Notes: a model not told the origin generated them from the sequence alone. DNA of 47,221 bases from Candidatus Cryosericum septentrionale (GCF_003570995.1 NZ_QXIY01000001.1:1-47221), one strand, 5' to 3'; shown: positions 10,534-18,142, numbered from the stretch's first letter. Numbers and translations: made by a program.

Positions 10534-11869
10534 GGAACAGCTTCACGGCCTCATGCACGACGCACTGAGGGTGTCGGACGCAGATCAGATAGAGATCGTG
10601 ACCATGACCTCCAACAGCGCTCTCACGTGGTATGCCGAGAACATCATCCATCAGAACGTGGCCGAGCATACGGCGCAGGTTCAAGTGCGCGCCGTCGTCG
10701 GGAAGAAGGTCGGAAGTGCGTCGACGACCGACTGCTCTCCCGAGGGTCTGGTGCTCATTGTTCGGCAGGCATCGCAGGCTGCCCGGCTCATACCTGACGA
10801 TCCCGGGTTTCCAGGTCTTCCGTCTCCTCAACCGATAACTGCAGGACGCGTTGATGGATGGGTCGCGGCGACCGCCGCCTCCCAGCCCGGAGAACGCGTT
10901 CTTGCGGTGAAGAAGGTCATCGAGCGCGCAGAGCACGAGGGCCTGCGGGCGGCTGGGACCTATCAGGTGCAGAGCTCTGAACTGGCAGTTGTGAGTTCGA
11001 TGGGCGTAGCAGCCTATCACCAGTATACGGTCGCGGCGCTGAAAGCCGTCGTCATGGGCGATGACAGTTCCGGATATGGTCTGATGTCGTCGGCTGACGT
11101 TGCGGACATTGATCCGGAAGCCGTAGGCGAGCAAGCTGTGCGCACGGCGGTGGAGACACGGCATCCCGCTGAGGTCGGACCCGGAGCCTTTGAGGTTGTT
11201 CTGAGCCCGTTTGCCGTCGAGGAGCTCATGGGCATGCTGGCCTATCTTGCCCTGTCTGCTCGCAGTGTCGAGCAGCACACATGTTTCCTCGAGGGGCACG
11301 AGGGTGAGCAGATCGCCTCCCCTATCGTCAGTCTGTACGACGACGGGCTGGATCCTGCAGGAATGCCCGTTCCCTTCGATTTCGAGGGAATGCCGAAGCG
11401 TCGCGTCAATTTCCTGACTCAGGGCAAGGGAGGGAACGTCGTGTACGATTCCTACTACGCTGCCAAGATGGGTCGCGCGACGACAGGACACTCGCTTCAG
11501 CAGCCAAACGACATCGGCCCTTATCCGCTCAACATCTTCATGGGTGCGGGTGACAGCAGTGAGGCCGACATGGTTTCCCACGTCGAACGAGGCATCTACG
11601 TGACCCGTTTCTGGTACGGCAATCCTGTCGAGCCGCGCCGCGCCGTCGTCACCGGGACGACGCGAGACGGCACGTACTTCATCGAAAACGGCCGCAAGAC
11701 GCATGGGGTTCGAAACCTGCGGTTCACGCAGGGGCTCGTCGACATGCTTGCGCACACTGTCGAAATCAGTCGGAACCGCGCGGTCCTGGCTTCATCATTC
11801 GGAATCGGCGCCATGGTGCTCCCCAGTATCCGGGCCGAGGGGTTCCAGTTCACCGGTGTGACCCGGTAA
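10526..11869 (+). CDS. pmbA: TldE/PmbA-type partner of TldD
   Basis: The non-catalytic member of the TldD/TldE protease pair. The ATG at 10526 (MSKEQLHGLMHDAL) gives 447 aa and overlaps the tldD stop by 8 bp; a longer in-frame version would be nested in tldD and is rejected. There is no HExxxH, as expected. Family blocks include PFAVEELMGMLAYLALSA, VSLYDDGLDPAGMPVPFD, GATTGHSLQQPN-like text (GRATTGHSLQQPN) and the C-terminal RNLRFTQGLVDML. Coupled translation fits a 1:1 complex. Confidence 0.92.
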   Translation: MSKEQLHGLMHDALRVSDADQIEIVTMTSNSALTWYAENIIHQNVAEHTAQVQVRAVVGKKVGSASTTDCSPEGLVLIVRQASQAARLIPDDPGFPGLPSPQPITAGRVDGWVAATAASQPGERVLAVKKVIERAEHEGLRAAGTYQVQSSELAVVSSMGVAAYHQYTVAALKAVVMGDDSSGYGLMSSADVADIDPEAVGEQAVRTAVETRHPAEVGPGAFEVVLSPFAVEELMGMLAYLALSARSVEQHTCFLEGHEGEQIASPIVSLYDDGLDPAGMPVPFDFEGMPKRRVNFLTQGKGGNVVYDSYYAAKMGRATTGHSLQQPNDIGPYPLNIFMGAGDSSEADMVSHVERGIYVTRFWYGNPVEPRRAVVTGTTRDGTYFIENGRKTHGVRNLRFTQGLVDMLAHTVEISRNRAVLASSFGIGAMVLPSIRAEGFQFTGVTR

Positions 11870-11894
11870 CAGAAAGGGAAAGGGAGGAACACAG

Positions 11895-12890
11895 ATGAGA
11901 CGTATCGCAGTCATGACGGCAGGGGCGGACGCACCAGGTATGAACGCAGCCATTCGCTCCGTTGCAAGGCGTTCATTTGAGCTCGGATACGATGTCCTGA
12001 TGGTACGGGACGGGTTCGAAGGACTCGTGCGTGGCGAGATCGAGATCATGAACAAGAAGACAGTCTCCGGTATCCTTCCTCTGGGTGGAAGCATCCTCGG
12101 CAGTTCTCGCGTGTCGCCCGAGTTTGCGGTCCAGAACCTGGCGAAGATACGCGACGTCCTGGAAAGCAACAGCATCACGACCAGCATCATCATCGGCGAC
12201 CGCAGTGCCGTCGGTGTGGCGGCAGTATTTGACGCAAACAGCATTCCGTGTGTCGTCGTGCCCAATAGCATCGACAATGAGATCTTTGGCACCGACTTCA
12301 GCATAGGATTCGACAGCGCGATTACGACCATCAGCGATGCGCTGGACAAGCTCCATTCGACGGCGTCGGCGCATCACCGGGTCATGATCGTGGAGGTCAT
12401 GGGCCGTCAGTCTGGCTGGCTGGCGCTGTACGGCGGCCTCGCAGGGGGAGCCGATTTCATAGCCATCCCCGAGCAGCCTGTACCCATAGAGACGCTGGCA
12501 ACACACCTCAAGCAGCGGAAGGAAGAGGGGAAGGATTTCTCCATCGTCGTCGTCGCCGAGGGATACCCGGTAGCCACACATGAACTGACTGTTGCGGGCA
12601 GGCCCGTGGCGGGATACGGATTGGCGGAAGCATTGGCCAGCACAACCAACCTGTCCATACGTGTCACGGTGTTGGGCTATCTCCAGCGGGGCGGCTCACC
12701 CACGGTCTTTGACAGGTTGCTGGCCACCCGACTGGGCCTTGCGGCCGTGAACGCGGTGCGCGAAGGCAAGTCTGGCATCCTTGTGGGCGAGGTTGGGCAG
12801 CGCATCGCCTTCACCGACCTCAGGGAAGCGACGACTCAGCCACATGTCATCCCGGCCGATATTGTCCTTCAAGCCAAGACCTTCTACTAA
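11895..12890 (+). CDS. PfkA-family phosphofructokinase-like protein with altered ATP-site motifs
   Basis: 331 aa, the length of short bacterial PfkA (fructose-6-phosphate 1-kinase, glycolysis). Conserved family blocks: DAPGMNA (12-18), GSSR around R72, SIDNE (125-129) with the base-position D127, HRVMIVEVMGRQSG (R162 onwards) and VLGYLQRGGSP. Deviations: the usual SGGDAPG is AGADAPG (G to A at 11); the GGDGS/T nucleotide-Mg motif reads IGDRS (100-104), keeping D102 but with R103 for Gly; TIDND is SIDNE, with E129 for Asp. It may use another donor or substrate, or be a regulatory paralogue. A Shine-Dalgarno (GGGAGG) lies before the ATG. Third gene of the tldD operon, 25 bp after tldE. Confidence 0.83.
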   Translation: MRRIAVMTAGADAPGMNAAIRSVARRSFELGYDVLMVRDGFEGLVRGEIEIMNKKTVSGILPLGGSILGSSRVSPEFAVQNLAKIRDVLESNSITTSIIIGDRSAVGVAAVFDANSIPCVVVPNSIDNEIFGTDFSIGFDSAITTISDALDKLHSTASAHHRVMIVEVMGRQSGWLALYGGLAGGADFIAIPEQPVPIETLATHLKQRKEEGKDFSIVVVAEGYPVATHELTVAGRPVAGYGLAEALASTTNLSIRVTVLGYLQRGGSPTVFDRLLATRLGLAAVNAVREGKSGILVGEVGQRIAFTDLREATTQPHVIPADIVLQAKTFY

Positions 12891-12926
12891 ATCCTGGCCG
12901 ACCAACCACACTGCCGCTTGACAGCA

Positions 12927-12962
12927 AACGCCCCGGCCATCAGACCGAGGCGTTCTTTGTTG
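12927..12962 (+). terminator. Intrinsic terminator after the pfk-like gene
   Basis: Arms AACGCCCCGG and CCGAGGCGTT pair over 10 bp with one mismatch around the loop CCATCAGA, followed by CTTTGTTG. It lies 36 bp after the pfk-like stop and between convergent genes. Confidence 0.65.
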
Positions 12963-12986
12963 ATCAATGCCTTGAGGTGGCGCGGA

Positions 12987-13814
12987 CTACTTACGCCAGT
13001 CGCGCGGGTAGAGGAAATCGATGCCGACGGTGCGCTGCGACAGCTTGGCGATAGGAGGAGGGACGCGTTTGAACTGGGATGTCAGAATCTTGCGCTCGAC
13101 CCGTTGCACAAGGTCGAGTTCGAAGCCTTCCGAGTTGACTTCGGCGGACGAGCACCGCTGGTCGACCAGGAGGAACAGGACCTGGTCGAGCGTCTCGTAG
13201 CTCACGCCGATTTCTCCCTCATCCGTCTGGCCGGTCCAGAGGTCGGCGGAAGGCAGCTTGGCGATGACCTGCTGCGGCAGTCCGAGGTGACGCGCGAGTG
13301 ACCGCACCTGAGTCTTGTACAGGTCGCCGATAGGCATGAGGGCACATGCCATGTCACCATACCACGTCGAGTAGCCGACCAGCAGTTCGCTCTTGTTGCT
13401 GGTTCCGACGACGAGGGCGTTCTCCTTCTTCGACTGGTCGAAGATGACGGCCATGCGCAGGCGAGCCAGCAGGTTGCCCGTCCGCAGCCGGTCGATGCCG
13501 GGCTGCAATGCAAGGTATGCATCGGCCATGCCGCTGATGTCCAGCTCCTGCCAGGGAATGCCACAGAACTCGAACATCGTATGGGCATCCCGCTTGCTTT
13601 CAGCTGAACTGGCCTTGTAGGGAAGGAAGATGGCGTGAACATGGTCGGCTCCGAGAGCGTCGACGGCCAGTTTGAGCACCAGCGCAGAGTCGAGTCCACC
13701 GGAAAGGGCGATGCACGCCTCTGTGAACCCGCTCGTGTGCAGCTCTTCCTGGACGAAGCGTTTGAGATAGTCGTAGACAAATTCGTTGTTGAGGGCGAGG
13801 GTATCGGGTGTCAT
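12987..13814 (-). CDS. nadE: NAD synthase (separate synthetase subunit or ammonia-dependent type)
   Basis: Catalyses the last step of NAD synthesis: amidation of nicotinate adenine dinucleotide with ATP. 275 aa, the short form without a fused glutaminase. The PP-loop SGGLDS is at 38-43, and the family blocks VVGTSNKSELLVGYSTWYGD and PIGDLYKTQVR follow. Its ATG overlaps the stop of the nitrilase-type amidase as ATGA (13811-13814). The separate nitrilase may be the glutaminase subunit that feeds it ammonia, as the fused domain does in glutamine-dependent enzymes; this is inference from coupling. Confidence 0.93.
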   Translation of the reverse strand: MTPDTLALNNEFVYDYLKRFVQEELHTSGFTEACIALSGGLDSALVLKLAVDALGADHVHAIFLPYKASSAESKRDAHTMFEFCGIPWQELDISGMADAYLALQPGIDRLRTGNLLARLRMAVIFDQSKKENALVVGTSNKSELLVGYSTWYGDMACALMPIGDLYKTQVRSLARHLGLPQQVIAKLPSADLWTGQTDEGEIGVSYETLDQVLFLLVDQRCSSAEVNSEGFELDLVQRVERKILTSQFKRVPPPIAKLSQRTVGIDFLYPRDWRK

Positions 13815-14650
13815 GAGTTCCTCCTCGTTTCCAGAGCATGGCGTACGATTGCCAAGTCTTCCTCCCGGCGAATGGGAAGCTGGTAGCGGTGTCGTGCAAT
13901 GTGGGACGTGTCGATGGTCCCGAGGAGCTGCACTGCCTCAAACCGTGGGGCCGAGACGGTGATGCCTCCGACTGGGTCGCTCAGAGCCGAACCTCCGTAG
14001 AAGCCGAGCCCGTCGTCGAATCCAACGCGGTTCACGTACACGACGAACATCCCGAGAAACGTGCTGGCCGAACCGAGGGCCAAGCTGACGGTCTGCTCGA
14101 TTGCCAGTTCCTCGCCGCCAAATCCACGTGCCGGCATGGCACTGGGCGCCAGTAGTAGCTCCACGCCGAGAGCTGCCATCGTGGACACCTCGAGGGGATG
14201 GAACAGGTCACGACAGATGACGATGCCAGTGCGCCCGAAGCGTGTGTCGAAGACCGAGAGTTCCTTCCCGCGTCCAAGGAACTTGAGTTCCTCGAACATG
14301 CCGTGTGTGGGCAGGTACATCTTGCGGTGGACGTGGCAGACTTCACCGGCATCCATGAAGAACGCACTGTTGTAGGGAATGCCGTCTTCGCCTTCTTCGA
14401 CGAAGCCTGCGCAGATCGCGATGTGGCGCGAAAGCTCACGGAGGCCGGCGAATTCGGGGCAGTCGGCGCGGCGCATGACGTCAAGCGTCTGGTCCTTGAG
14501 CAGGTATCCGGAGAGTGACAGCTCGGGAAACACAATCAGGTCGGCGCCGGCTTCACATGCTTGCTCCGTCTGGGCGACGTGCATCTTCACGTTGTATTCC
14601 AGGTCACCGCACGCAGGGTTCACCTGGGCAAGAGCGACGGTATAGGTCAT
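13811..14650 (-). CDS. Nitrilase-superfamily amidohydrolase, probable glutaminase partner of NadE
   Basis: 279 aa carbon-nitrogen hydrolase. The Glu-Lys-Cys triad is clear: E43 (FPELSLSGY), K110 (HRKMYLP) and C146 (VICRDLFHP). The N-terminal ALAQVNPACGDLEYN is very like the glutaminase half of two-domain NAD synthetases, and the protein ends where the synthetase half would begin. It overlaps nadE by 4 bp downstream and the QueT-like gene by 4 bp upstream. Best reading is a split glutamine-dependent NAD synthetase; a general omega-amidase is the alternative. Confidence 0.85.
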   Translation of the reverse strand: MTYTVALAQVNPACGDLEYNVKMHVAQTEQACEAGADLIVFPELSLSGYLLKDQTLDVMRRADCPEFAGLRELSRHIAICAGFVEEGEDGIPYNSAFFMDAGEVCHVHRKMYLPTHGMFEELKFLGRGKELSVFDTRFGRTGIVICRDLFHPLEVSTMAALGVELLLAPSAMPARGFGGEELAIEQTVSLALGSASTFLGMFVVYVNRVGFDDGLGFYGGSALSDPVGGITVSAPRFEAVQLLGTIDTSHIARHRYQLPIRREEDLAIVRHALETRRNS

Positions 14651-15213
14651 CGAACTTCCCCCACGGGGCGGATATTGTGACGGACCAGGACAAGTACGGG
14701 AAGGCCGAGAAGAATGACAACGGCCGCCTCACCAGCCAGGATCGAGAGCGCCACCGGCACGTAGACTCCCCAGGAGAAGTGCGCCAGGATGAAGCGCAAC
14801 CCCGCCGTGAGGCTGTGTGTGAGAGGCAGGTTCTCAGCGCCCGGCAGGGTGAGTGTCGATACGTAGGCGGACACGATGAGCGCGTTGAGGACGATCGGCG
14901 GTATGGCTGCCAGCCAGAGCTTACCGGTTCTGCGCAAACGTCTTGTGAGAAGGGCGGCCAGCGCAGTCACACTGGTACCGATAACGACGTCGATGAGGCC
15001 AAACGGGGAGAACAGGTTGGCGACAAGACAACCGACGACCACGCCAACGACTGCCTCGTCGAGCAGAAATGGCAGTAGGACTAGAGCCTCTCCCAGCCGG
15101 AACTGCACGGCTCCATAGCTGATGGCATTGAAGGGTGGAACCATTGTGAAGACGATGTACATTGCGGCAATGAGGGCGGCGCGGGTAATCTGGACAGTGC
15201 TGTGCCGGTTCAT
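14647..15213 (-). CDS. QueT-family ECF transporter S-component
   Basis: 188 aa integral membrane protein with about five to six hydrophobic helices. The N-terminal half (TRAALIAAMYIVFTM, GAVQFRLGEALVLLPFL, GCLVANLFSPFGLIDVVIGT) follows the QueT/DUF988 pattern, whose members are predicted substrate-binding subunits of energy-coupling-factor transporters for queuosine precursors. No EcfA or EcfT gene is nearby, so it would use a shared energising module. It is coupled by ATGA overlaps to both the LapA-like gene and the amidase-nadE pair, so a pyridine-type vitamin is an alternative substrate worth considering. Confidence 0.8.
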   Translation of the reverse strand: MNRHSTVQITRAALIAAMYIVFTMVPPFNAISYGAVQFRLGEALVLLPFLLDEAVVGVVVGCLVANLFSPFGLIDVVIGTSVTALAALLTRRLRRTGKLWLAAIPPIVLNALIVSAYVSTLTLPGAENLPLTHSLTAGLRFILAHFSWGVYVPVALSILAGEAAVVILLGLPVLVLVRHNIRPVGEVR

Positions 15214-15542
15214 TCTGGAGATTTGCGCTCGCTGGGAAGAGTTGTCGCTGTGGTATCGGCGATGTCCTTGCTCTCGCCGCCTGTTTTCAGCCGCTTGTTC
15301 TGGTCAAGCATCATCGCGCGAAACCTCTTCCGGAGGGCTATGTCGCCGGCGAAAGCGATCACTGTGGCAAGCAGCAGACCGATGAAGAAGGAGGCGTAGG
15401 CTACTGCTTTGACTGACGTCTGTATTGTCGGGAAGAACGGAATCGGCAGCTTAACGGGCTCTATTGGCAACTGGCCAATGACGACTGCGAGGACGGCAAA
15501 CACGACAAGAAGAACGACCAGACTGGTCAACACTCGCTTCAT
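15210..15542 (-). CDS. LapA-domain (DUF1049-like) small membrane protein
   Basis: 110 aa with two predicted transmembrane helices (about residues 5-24 and 46-66) joined by a short proline-rich loop, then a basic, hydrophilic C-terminal tail (ALRKRFRAMMLDQNKRL...). This topology and the AYASFFIGLLLATVIAFAG helix resemble the lipopolysaccharide-assembly-A domain, found widely and not only in LPS producers. GGAGGTG precedes the ATG. First gene of the QueT-amidase-nadE operon; its stop overlaps the next start as ATGA. Its role here is unknown. Confidence 0.68.
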   Translation of the reverse strand: MKRVLTSLVVLLVVFAVLAVVIGQLPIEPVKLPIPFFPTIQTSVKAVAYASFFIGLLLATVIAFAGDIALRKRFRAMMLDQNKRLKTGGESKDIADTTATTLPSERKSPE

Positions 15543-15557
15543 ATAACACCTCCAGAC

Positions 15558-15581
15558 TCTACCCTATTCTACCCTATTATA
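15558..15581 (-). promoter_or_regulatory. Promoter -10 and tandem 10-bp repeats of the LapA-QueT-nadE operon
   Basis: On the minus strand a consensus TATAAT (15576-15581) lies 33 bp before the ATG; a good -35 at 16-17 bp is not seen (TTGTCA is present but only 13 bp away). Right behind it, two perfect copies of ATAGGGTAGA (15558-15567 and 15568-15577) cover the expected start of transcription and may be an operator or leader element. Confidence 0.5.
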
Positions 15582-15593
15582 CTATAGGAATTC

Positions 15594-15621
15594 TTGACAA
15601 CGGCAACTTTCTGCCTACTAT
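15594..15621 (+). promoter_or_regulatory. Promoter of the csoR-family gene and trxA
   Basis: Consensus TTGACA (15594-15599), 16-bp spacer, TACTAT (15616-15621). The expected transcription start near 15628 lies only about 8-11 nt before the start codon, so the leader is extremely short. Confidence 0.65.
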
Positions 15622-15636
15622 ACCCCAAGGGGTATA
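15619..15636. promoter_or_regulatory. Probable operator of the CsoR/CstR-family repressor (autoregulation)
   Basis: TATACCCC-AA-GGGGTATA is a dyad with perfect 8-bp arms and a 2-bp centre. C-tract/G-tract dyads of this form are the known DNA targets of the CsoR family. It overlaps the -10 box, the transcription start and the ribosome-binding G-tract, so binding would block transcription of the repressor and thioredoxin genes. Confidence 0.75.
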
Positions 15637-15893
15637 TGATGGAGAAGACAAAGGTCTTGCATAGCCTTCGACGTGTCGAAGGGCAGTTGCGCGGGATTCA
15701 GAAGATGGTCGACGAAGGTCGTCCGTGCGATGAAGTCCTTGCACAGCTTGTGGCTGCTCATGCGGCCATAGGTCGCATCGGAACCGACATCCTTCTCAAC
15801 GAAGTCGGCTGTCGCGTGCAACAGGATCTTACCCCCGAGAAGGAACTGGAGCGCCTGGAGAGACTTCTTCTCACATACAGTGGGCTCAAATAG
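15636..15893 (+). CDS. CsoR-family repressor with CstR-like (persulfide-sensor) residues
   Basis: An all-helical tetrameric DNA-binding repressor of 85 aa counted from the ATG at 15636 (84 if the second ATG is used). The N-terminal RRVEGQLRGIQKMVDEGRPC is the CsoR/RcnR core. The metal ligands of copper-sensing CsoR are Cys-His-Cys; here the pattern is C31, N55 and C59 (LLNEVGC), so the His is Asn and two cysteines remain. That two-Cys pattern is characteristic of CstR, which senses sulfane sulfur by forming inter-cysteine polysulfide links. Thioredoxin follows 51 bp later. An upstream in-frame start at 15594 would lie in the promoter and is rejected. Copper or formaldehyde sensing is less likely. 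Confidence 0.85.
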   Translation: MMEKTKVLHSLRRVEGQLRGIQKMVDEGRPCDEVLAQLVAAHAAIGRIGTDILLNEVGCRVQQDLTPEKELERLERLLLTYSGLK

Positions 15894-15944
15894 AGTGGCG
15901 AAGCAGACATGGCATTGAGCAGACAATCCTGCAAGGAGGAACAC

Positions 15945-16280
15945 ATGGAAGACAACGAGATTGTTGCAACAACCGCGAATTTTCAGACCGAGGTACTCTC
16001 TTCTTCGCTACCTGTCCTGGTCGATTTCTGGGCTACGTGGTGCGCCCCATGCCGCATGATTGCACCAGTCGTTTCTGAGATTGCCAATGAATATGCAGGT
16101 AAGTTGAAGGTCGCTCGTCTGAATGTGGACGAGAATCAGGAGATTTCCGCTCGCTATGGTATCATGAGCATACCGACGCTGGCATTGTTTAAGGGCGGCG
16201 TCGTCGTCGACCAGGTTGTCGGCGCCGTTCCAAAGCGGGCCATCACAACGAAGGTCGACGCCCTGCTCCAGAAGAGTTAG
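15945..16280 (+). CDS. trxA: Thioredoxin
   Basis: 111 aa thioredoxin fold with the classical active site WCAPC ([11 protein letters not shown]) and the cis-proline segment [11 protein letters not shown]. It reduces protein disulfides and could also reduce persulfides. The ATG at 15945 is preceded by AAGGAGG; an upstream in-frame ATG (15909) lacks a ribosome binding site. It is encoded directly downstream of the CstR-like repressor and before a terminator, so the two probably form a small redox- or sulfur-responsive operon. Confidence 0.95.
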   Translation: MEDNEIVATTANFQTEVLSSSLPVLVDFWATWCAPCRMIAPVVSEIANEYAGKLKVARLNVDENQEISARYGIMSIPTLALFKGGVVVDQVVGAVPKRAITTKVDALLQKS

Positions 16281-16301
16281 GACACCTTCACAGTCCTCGA
16301 G

Positions 16302-16345
16302 AGCGGGCGGTTGCCTTTGTGGCGGCCGCCCGCTTCTTGCTTGTC
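16302..16345 (+). terminator. Intrinsic terminator after trxA
   Basis: AGCGGGCGG (16302-16310) pairs perfectly with CCGCCCGCT (16326-16334), followed by TCTTGCTTG. It separates the repressor-trxA unit from the hrcA promoter. Confidence 0.7.
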
Positions 16346-16368
16346 AGCCCGGCGCTAATCGGTACAAT
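16341..16368 (+). promoter_or_regulatory. Promoter of the hrcA operon
   Basis: TTGTCA (16341-16346), 16-bp spacer, TACAAT (16363-16368), 16 nt before the ATG, with GAGGTGAG as ribosome binding site in between. No CIRCE dyad (TTAGCACTC-N9-GAGTGCTAA) is present, so hrcA does not appear to be self-regulated here. Confidence 0.65.
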
Positions 16369-16384
16369 AGATGAGGTGAGATAG

Positions 16385-17413
16385 ATGTTCCTGACAGAAC
16401 GGCAGAAGCGCATATTGCTGGCCATCGTCCGGAAGTACATGGACGACGGCGAGCCTGTCAGTTCGGGATTCGTAACCAGCCAACTGGGCAACGACCTCTC
16501 GTCTGCGACGATCCGCAATGAAATGGCGGAGCTTAGCAGCATGGGATATCTTCAGCAGCCTCATGTATCCGCCGGGCGCGTTCCGACGGTCCTGGCGTAT
16601 CACATGTATATCTCGGCATTCCTCGTCGAGGCGACGCGTCACCGCATGTTCACTGGACCGATGGATCTCCCACTGCGGTACGAGAGTCTTCCACGTCTGT
16701 TCGACGGTGTGGCGACGGCCGTGTCTGACCGCACGAAGAAGGTGAGTTTTGTCCTGTCTCCCCCGATCAACTCTGTGACTCTGCGTCATGTCAGCCTCGT
16801 GCCGTTCAGTGAAACAGTGCTCATGCTGGTCTTCATCACTGACCGCGAGAGCGTCGAGGGATACAAGCTGCTTGCTCCGGCAGACACGACTGAGCAGGAA
16901 CTCGCAGACATCAATGCCATTTTTGCCAGGGAACTCCGCGGGAAGAGCCTCGAAGAGGGCATTCATACCCTTCGCTTTGGCAACATGCTGCCACAAGACT
17001 TTGCTCTGCGCTATGGAGGTGTTCTGGACGCCGTGGCCCAGCTTATGGAAGGCGAGTTGCGCAAGGGAGAGAGTCAGATCTTTGTCCGGGGTATCGAACA
17101 GATGCTGAGCGAGCTTCCCGATGACCAGGTTGCAGCGTTTTCCACACTAAGCACCTTCCTGAGTCGCGAAGAGGTCGTGAAACCCTACCTGAACTCGCTG
17201 AGCGATCGGGGAGAGATCAGCCTGTTCATCGGAGAGGAGAACCAACGGGAGGAACTGAGGAGCTTCAGCCTCGTGTCGGTGAGCTACTCGCTTGATTCGA
17301 ACCAGAGGGGCGTTCTCGGTCTCGTCGGCCCCATCCGCATGAACTACATCCGGGCCATCACGGTCCTGGAGAGTTTCGCAGGATACCTCGGCAGGGTCTC
17401 GGGTAGCGGCTGA
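16385..17413 (+). CDS. hrcA: Heat-inducible transcription repressor HrcA
   Basis: Represses groE/dnaK-type operons by binding CIRCE. 342 aa, the usual length. The N-terminal winged helix (ERQKRILLAIVRKYMDDGEPVSS, SSATIRNEMAEL, GYLQQPHVSAGRVPT) is diagnostic, and the C-terminal block ends with GVLGLVGPIRMNYIRAI. grpE, dnaK and dnaJ, often downstream, are absent; instead rsmE begins 3 bp after the stop. In several bacteria dnaJ-prmA-rsmE lies downstream of hrcA, so this may be the remains of that arrangement. Confidence 0.95.
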   Translation: MFLTERQKRILLAIVRKYMDDGEPVSSGFVTSQLGNDLSSATIRNEMAELSSMGYLQQPHVSAGRVPTVLAYHMYISAFLVEATRHRMFTGPMDLPLRYESLPRLFDGVATAVSDRTKKVSFVLSPPINSVTLRHVSLVPFSETVLMLVFITDRESVEGYKLLAPADTTEQELADINAIFARELRGKSLEEGIHTLRFGNMLPQDFALRYGGVLDAVAQLMEGELRKGESQIFVRGIEQMLSELPDDQVAAFSTLSTFLSREEVVKPYLNSLSDRGEISLFIGEENQREELRSFSLVSVSYSLDSNQRGVLGLVGPIRMNYIRAITVLESFAGYLGRVSGSG

Positions 17414-17416
17414 CAC

Positions 17417-18142
17417 ATGCCGGCGTTCGAGGTGGGTCGGTCGCTCAGGCTGGGCGAACATGTCATGCTTGGGGGCACGCCTGCTGCACACCACATTGCA
17501 GATGTCCTCCGTGCTCGTCACGGCGAACGGATCGTCCTGTTTCACGCAGGAGAACTGTATGACGCGGTTGTTGAAGATGCCTCCAGATCCGGCCTTGCCG
17601 TTTCCGTGGCGGGCGTCCGCCAGTCGCCCTTTTCCCTGCACCCCGTCACCCTTTTGCAGGCAATCATCCGACCTGCACTGCTCGATGACGTTGTCCACGT
17701 TTGTGCTCCGCTGGGAGTGCATCGTTTCGTCCTGTATGCCGCTGAGCGCAGCCAGCCATGGAATGTTGCCGGGCGGCTCGAGCGCCTGAGTCAGGTGGCT
17801 CTGTCTTCGGCCGAGCAGGCCGAGACAGGTAACGTCCCAACAGTCGAACTGGCAACAGGGCTCCAGGGTGCTTTGTCATGTGCCGGCCCTGTGGACAGCC
17901 TGATCATGATGTCTCCTCGCGCAGCCTCGACCATGATGGGACTTGCGCGTGACGGGACATATGCTCTGGATGGTTCGGTTGCGGTCGCAGTAGGCCCGGA
18001 GGGTGGGTTCTCGGGGCCCGAGGAGGCTCTGCTCATCGAACGAGGCGCCTTGGCCGTTCGCCTCAGCACAGGCATTCTCAGGAGCGAGCTGGCCGGGTTC
18101 GCCACCATGCTCATGGTGCGGGAGTTGCAGGCGACATCATGA
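17417..18142 (+). CDS. rsmE: 16S rRNA (uracil1498-N3)-methyltransferase
   Basis: A SPOUT (knotted) SAM-dependent methyltransferase acting on U1498 of 16S rRNA. 241 aa. The N-terminal PUA-like part includes HHIADVLRARHGERIVLF. The SAM-binding knot is visible as VAVGPEGGFSGPEEALL and LSTGILRSELAGFA near the C-terminus. The first knot region SSAEQAETGNVP varies from the common SEQSGR text but is in the right place. It overlaps mtaB by 4 bp (ATGA). Confidence 0.93.
   Translation: MPAFEVGRSLRLGEHVMLGGTPAAHHIADVLRARHGERIVLFHAGELYDAVVEDASRSGLAVSVAGVRQSPFSLHPVTLLQAIIRPALLDDVVHVCAPLGVHRFVLYAAERSQPWNVAGRLERLSQVALSSAEQAETGNVPTVELATGLQGALSCAGPVDSLIMMSPRAASTMMGLARDGTYALDGSVAVAVGPEGGFSGPEEALLIERGALAVRLSTGILRSELAGFATMLMVRELQATS

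Noticed and set aside
10364-11755. Long open frame (463 codons) on the minus strand opposite tldE
   Set aside because: It is a shadow of the GC-rich tldE coding frame; it has no ribosome site and no recognisable domain.
16335-16384. CIRCE element in front of hrcA
   Set aside because: Neither half of the TTAGCACTC-N9-GAGTGCTAA dyad is present.
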